DNA from: Bacteroidota bacterium
GTDB lineage: Bacteria > Bacteroidota > Ignavibacteria > Ignavibacteriales > Melioribacteraceae
Length of the DNA stretch: 10,127 nucleotides
NCBI GenBank assembly: GCA_021812745.1
Contig: JAKAMS010000069.1
Location: 1 to 10,127 of the forward strand
Direction: 5' to 3'
A model generated the notes under the pieces. It ran no database searches and was not told the DNA's origin. It saw only the letters and a program-made list of their open reading frames with translations. The translations under genes were made by a program, and so were the position numbers. Shown in pieces: positions 8,197-10,127 of this stretch (the stretch's first letter is position 1; every line of letters starts with the position of its first letter).

Positions 8197-8228
8197 CAAA
8201 ATTACATAATTAGTTATCAGTGCTCAAA
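8197..8228 (-). promoter_or_regulatory. Putative glnS promoter, Bacteroidota-type -33/-7
   Basis: On the minus strand TTTG (8228-8225) is followed after 20 bases by TAATTTTG (8204-8197), matching the TTTG / TAnnTTTG promoter of the Bacteroidota sigma factor in sequence and spacing. It sits 24 bases upstream of the glnS ATG, so transcription would start shortly before the ribosome site. It would also drive the downstream histidine kinase. Confidence 0.6.
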
Positions 8229-8375
8229 TAATTAAATCTAATTGAGTAAATAAATGAATTGCTTATGATTTGGAAGAAACAATGATTTATTAGTAAATAT
8301 TTCAGCACTTCTGAAAAGAGAAATAAATTAAATATTTTTTTGAAGGTGGGCTATTCTAATTATAGAAGCAATAGT

Positions 8376-8408
8376 AAAAAAAGGCTGATTCCGTTTTAGA
8401 ATCAACCT
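8376..8408 (-). terminator. Rho-independent terminator downstream of the tRNA fragment
   Basis: On the minus strand AGGTTGATTC (8408-8399) pairs with GAATCAGCCT (8391-8382), 10 bp with one G-U pair and a 7-base loop, followed by a run of T (8381-8376). It begins 6 bases after the tRNA discriminator base, as expected for the native terminator of a tRNA gene. It may now also stop transcripts arriving from hsdM. Confidence 0.85.
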
Positions 8409-8414
8409 ATTTTG

Positions 8415-8439
8415 TACCGGAGGCCGGACTCGAACCGGC
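8415..8439 (-). pseudogene. tRNA 3'-end fragment (T arm plus acceptor strand), possibly tRNA-Leu
   Basis: On the minus strand there is a perfect T arm, GCCGG-TTCGAGT-CCGGC (8439-8423), followed by a 7-base acceptor strand CTCCGGT (8422-8416), discriminator A (8415) and CAAA, with no encoded CCA. A matching 5' acceptor strand (ACCGGAG, or variants allowing G-U) is not found anywhere between 8440 and 8705, and no anticodon arm with a U33-type loop can be folded upstream. So only the 3' end of a tRNA is present. A G1-U72 pair with a 3' end in GGTACA resembles tRNA-Leu genes of Bacteroidota, but this identity is tentative. With its own terminator beside it, the fragment looks like an attachment-site remnant left by an element that integrated into the 3' end of a tRNA gene. 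Confidence 0.65.
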
Positions 8440-8531
8440 TAATGAATAGCCCTACAGCAGCCAACGGGGTTACCACTTTCCTAGGAACTGTTAGAGCAAT
8501 TATATGTACTAGTCACTATATAATCTTCCTT

Positions 8532-8585
8532 CCTCCTTTGATCCAAATATACTTTTTACGAACTAAAAAGTGGATCACTTTGAGG
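8532..8585. repeat. Nested hairpin in the intergenic region
   Basis: An outer arm TGATCCA (8539-8545) pairs perfectly with TGGATCA (8571-8577) and is extended imperfectly by CCTC (8532-8535) with GAGG (8582-8585). Inside it a second hairpin, CTTTTT (8552-8557) and AAAAAG (8565-8570), closes a 7-base loop, leaving AATATA as a one-sided bulge. The right arm also belongs to a competing palindrome, AAAGTG-GAT-CACTTT (8567-8581). It lacks a T-run on the hsdM strand side, so it is not a typical terminator; role unknown. Confidence 0.55.
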
Positions 8586-8705
8586 GGGCAGGTCAGCGTA
8601 TAGAATAGAAAATAAAAAAACAGCACTCAATTAGCGATTTTGAGAAAACATCAAGAGTTTCAACGTTTTATTAACTCAATTTGTGAGTAAAATGAAGTTG
8701 CTCAA

Positions 8706-10127
8706 TCATGCTTTTTCTAGAGATCCTATAATACCTTTAATCTGCTCAAGTGCATCCTCAAGATTATCTGCAATCTCTTGTGCTAATATTTCTGGCGCTG
8801 GCAGATTTGCTGAGTCTTCTATGCTGTCATCTTTCAGCCAAAAGATGTCTAAACTGGTCTTATCACGTTTAATTATCTCATCATATGTAAACTTCCTGAA
8901 TCGCTCGGACTCTAAACGCTCATGTCTATTCGTGGGATTATAGCTAGTGATAAAATCCTGTAAGTCACTGAACTTTAGTGTTTTTTCTTTCAAGGTGAAG
9001 TGTAGATTCGTTCTCATATCGTAAATCCATAAACTTTTAGTCCACGGCTTTTCGCTGGCTGGTTTCTTATCAAAGAAGATTACATTAGCTTTTACACCCT
9101 GAGCATAGAATATACCTGTAGGCAATCTCAATAGAGTATGAACATCACATTCATGGAGTAATTTCTTACGGACAGTTTCACCAGCGCCTCCCTCGAATAA
9201 AACATTATCCGGAACTACAACTGCTGCTTTGCCATTTATTTTTAGCAAGCTCTTAATATGCTGGACAAAGTTTAACTGTTTATTGGAAGTAGTAGCCCAG
9301 AAATCGTTGCGCTCATACATTATTGATTCTTTATCAGCTTTCCCTTCTTCATTTATTATTGTAATGCTACTCTTCTTTCCAAATGGTGGATTGGTTAGTA
9401 CATAGTCGAAATTCTCAGATGGTGGAGAAGCTAAACTATCTGATACTGCTATTGGACTGTCTTCCCCACCTATTCCATGCAAGAATAGATTCATCACACA
9501 CAGACGAGCTGCACTATCCACAATCTCCCAACCTTTGAATGTATTGAGTTTGAGGAAGCTGAGTTGGTCCTTGTCAAGTTTGCAATTGTGTTTCAAATAG
9601 TCATGTGCTGCTAAGAAAAAACCACCAGTACCGCATGCTGGATCGCATATCGTACTATTTGGTTGCAAGTTCATAACAGTTACCATGCCTTTGATAAGAG
9701 CTCTGGGAGTGAAATATTGACCTGCACCACTTTTAATATCTTCTGCATTCTTCTCTAGCAACCCTTCATAAATCTCCCCTTTCAGATCTACATCTAAACC
9801 AGACCAAGTTTCTTCATCAATCAGTTTGATAAGTCGTTTGAGTTTAGCTGGATCTTGAATTTTATTCTGTGACTTTCGAAAGATAACACCTAACATTCCT
9901 TTAGACTTACCAAGATTTTCAAGCGTATGACGGTAATGCAATTCCAGATCATCACCATCTTGGGAAGCCAGAGTATTCCAATCAAATTCTGTTGGAATTA
10001 TTGGTGCTCTTTTATACGGCGGCTTAGTAAGTTCATCTGCCATCTTTAAGAATAGCAAATATGTAAGCTGTTCAACATAATCACCATAGCTTACACCATC
10101 ATCTCGTAGAACGTTACAATAGTTCCA
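8706..10127 (-). CDS. hsdM: Type I restriction-modification system DNA methyltransferase subunit (HsdM), 5' end outside window
   Basis: 473 residues are visible; the frame is open to the right edge, where it reads WNYCNVLRDDGVSYGDYVEQ, the usual start region of HsdM, so only about ten N-terminal residues are missing. A TTG at 10058 is inside the gene and not the start. HsdM transfers a methyl group from S-adenosylmethionine to adenine N6 as part of an M2S complex, with HsdS giving sequence recognition. Motif I, which binds SAM, is DPACGTGGFF (9644-9615); the catalytic motif IV is NPPF (9392-9381). An N-terminal helical HsdM domain, the GQYFTPR stretch before motif I and a long C-terminal tail complete the family pattern, and nothing looks broken. 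No hsdS or hsdR lies downstream: after the TGA there are over 500 non-coding bases, so partner genes must be upstream, outside the window, or absent. The position next to a tRNA fragment suggests it is island cargo. Confidence 0.95.
   Translation of the reverse strand, partial: WNYCNVLRDDGVSYGDYVEQLTYLLFLKMADELTKPPYKRAPIIPTEFDWNTLASQDGDDLELHYRHTLENLGKSKGMLGVIFRKSQNKIQDPAKLKRLIKLIDEETWSGLDVDLKGEIYEGLLEKNAEDIKSGAGQYFTPRALIKGMVTVMNLQPNSTICDPACGTGGFFLAAHDYLKHNCKLDKDQLSFLKLNTFKGWEIVDSAARLCVMNLFLHGIGGEDSPIAVSDSLASPPSENFDYVLTNPPFGKKSSITIINEEGKADKESIMYERNDFWATTSNKQLNFVQHIKSLLKINGKAAVVVPDNVLFEGGAGETVRKKLLHECDVHTLLRLPTGIFYAQGVKANVIFFDKKPASEKPWTKSLWIYDMRTNLHFTLKEKTLKFSDLQDFITSYNPTNRHERLESERFRKFTYDEIIKRDKTSLDIFWLKDDSIEDSANLPAPEILAQEIADNLEDALEQIKGIIGSLEKA

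Larger units (their letters stand above)
8173..8705. other. 533-bp non-coding region between glnS and hsdM
   Basis: No credible gene is seen on either strand. From left to right it holds the glnS promoter, an AT-rich stretch of about 145 bases without visible signals (8229-8373), a minus-strand terminator, a tRNA 3' fragment, two dyads (a perfect 10-bp palindrome TTCCTAGGAA at 8478-8487; an imperfect dyad around ACTAGT at 8501-8522) and a nested hairpin at 8532-8585. Bases 8586-8705 after the hsdM stop show nothing clear. A 9-bp inverted repeat (GGGCTATTC at 8348-8356, GAATAGCCC at 8444-8452) brackets the tRNA fragment and terminator. The plus-strand frame across 8412-8603 is only the shadow of the tRNA piece. 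Confidence 0.6.

Noticed and set aside
8412..8603. 63-codon plus-strand reading frame
   Set aside because: It begins with TTG inside the antisense of the tRNA fragment; the PDSNR-like string is a usual shadow of a tRNA T arm.
8415..8640. Complete tRNA or tmRNA on the minus strand
   Set aside because: No 5' strand pairs with the acceptor CTCCGGT, no anticodon arm folds, and neither the tmRNA 5' signature nor a tag reading frame ending in ALAA is present.

Overview
AT-rich DNA with mostly housekeeping and signalling genes, ending in an accessory segment on the right. Two sites match the -7 element TAnnTTTG of the Bacteroidota/Chlorobiota lineage (before glnS and before gltX), Shine-Dalgarno sequences are mostly weak, a bacterial GlnRS coexists with GluRS, and a DPP-IV-type peptidase is present. 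Together these suggest a member of the FCB group, possibly an Ignavibacteria-like organism. This placement is inferred from style, not from a database match.

Layout from left to right. (1) Bases 1-1211 (+) hold the C-terminal half of an S9B/DPP-IV-family serine peptidase with its full catalytic triad, followed by a hairpin terminator. (2) Bases 1328-3685 (+) encode a 785-residue signalling protein: a GAF-like N-terminus, a degenerate histidine-kinase core (phospho-acceptor His replaced by Asn, N-box lost), then three receiver domains with intact phosphorylation residues. A strong terminator follows. (3) gltX (+, real start near 3802 or 3814) encodes glutamyl-tRNA synthetase and contains a run of 7-bp tandem repeats. 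(4) Convergent with it, and overlapping its stop codon by 4 bases, is a soluble PAS sensor histidine kinase (5268-6425, -). This lies 52 bp downstream of glnS (6478-8172, -), glutaminyl-tRNA synthetase, and probably shares its transcript. (5) Bases 8173-8705 are non-coding: the glnS promoter, a rho-independent terminator, a lone 3' end of a tRNA (T arm plus acceptor strand, perhaps tRNA-Leu) with no 5' half, and several dyad symmetries including a nested hairpin. (6) Bases 8706-10127 (-) hold most of hsdM, the type I restriction-modification methyltransferase, running off the right edge.

How the parts relate. gltX and glnS supply Glu-tRNA(Glu) and Gln-tRNA(Gln) directly, so GluRS is expected to be of the discriminating kind. 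The two signalling proteins flank gltX; the pseudokinase with three receivers cannot start a phosphorelay by itself and would need a partner kinase, for which the nearby PAS kinase is a candidate by proximity only. The lone tRNA 3' end with its own terminator, sitting between core genes and hsdM, reads best as the scar of an element integrated into a tRNA gene. This makes the right end of the window a likely genomic-island edge.
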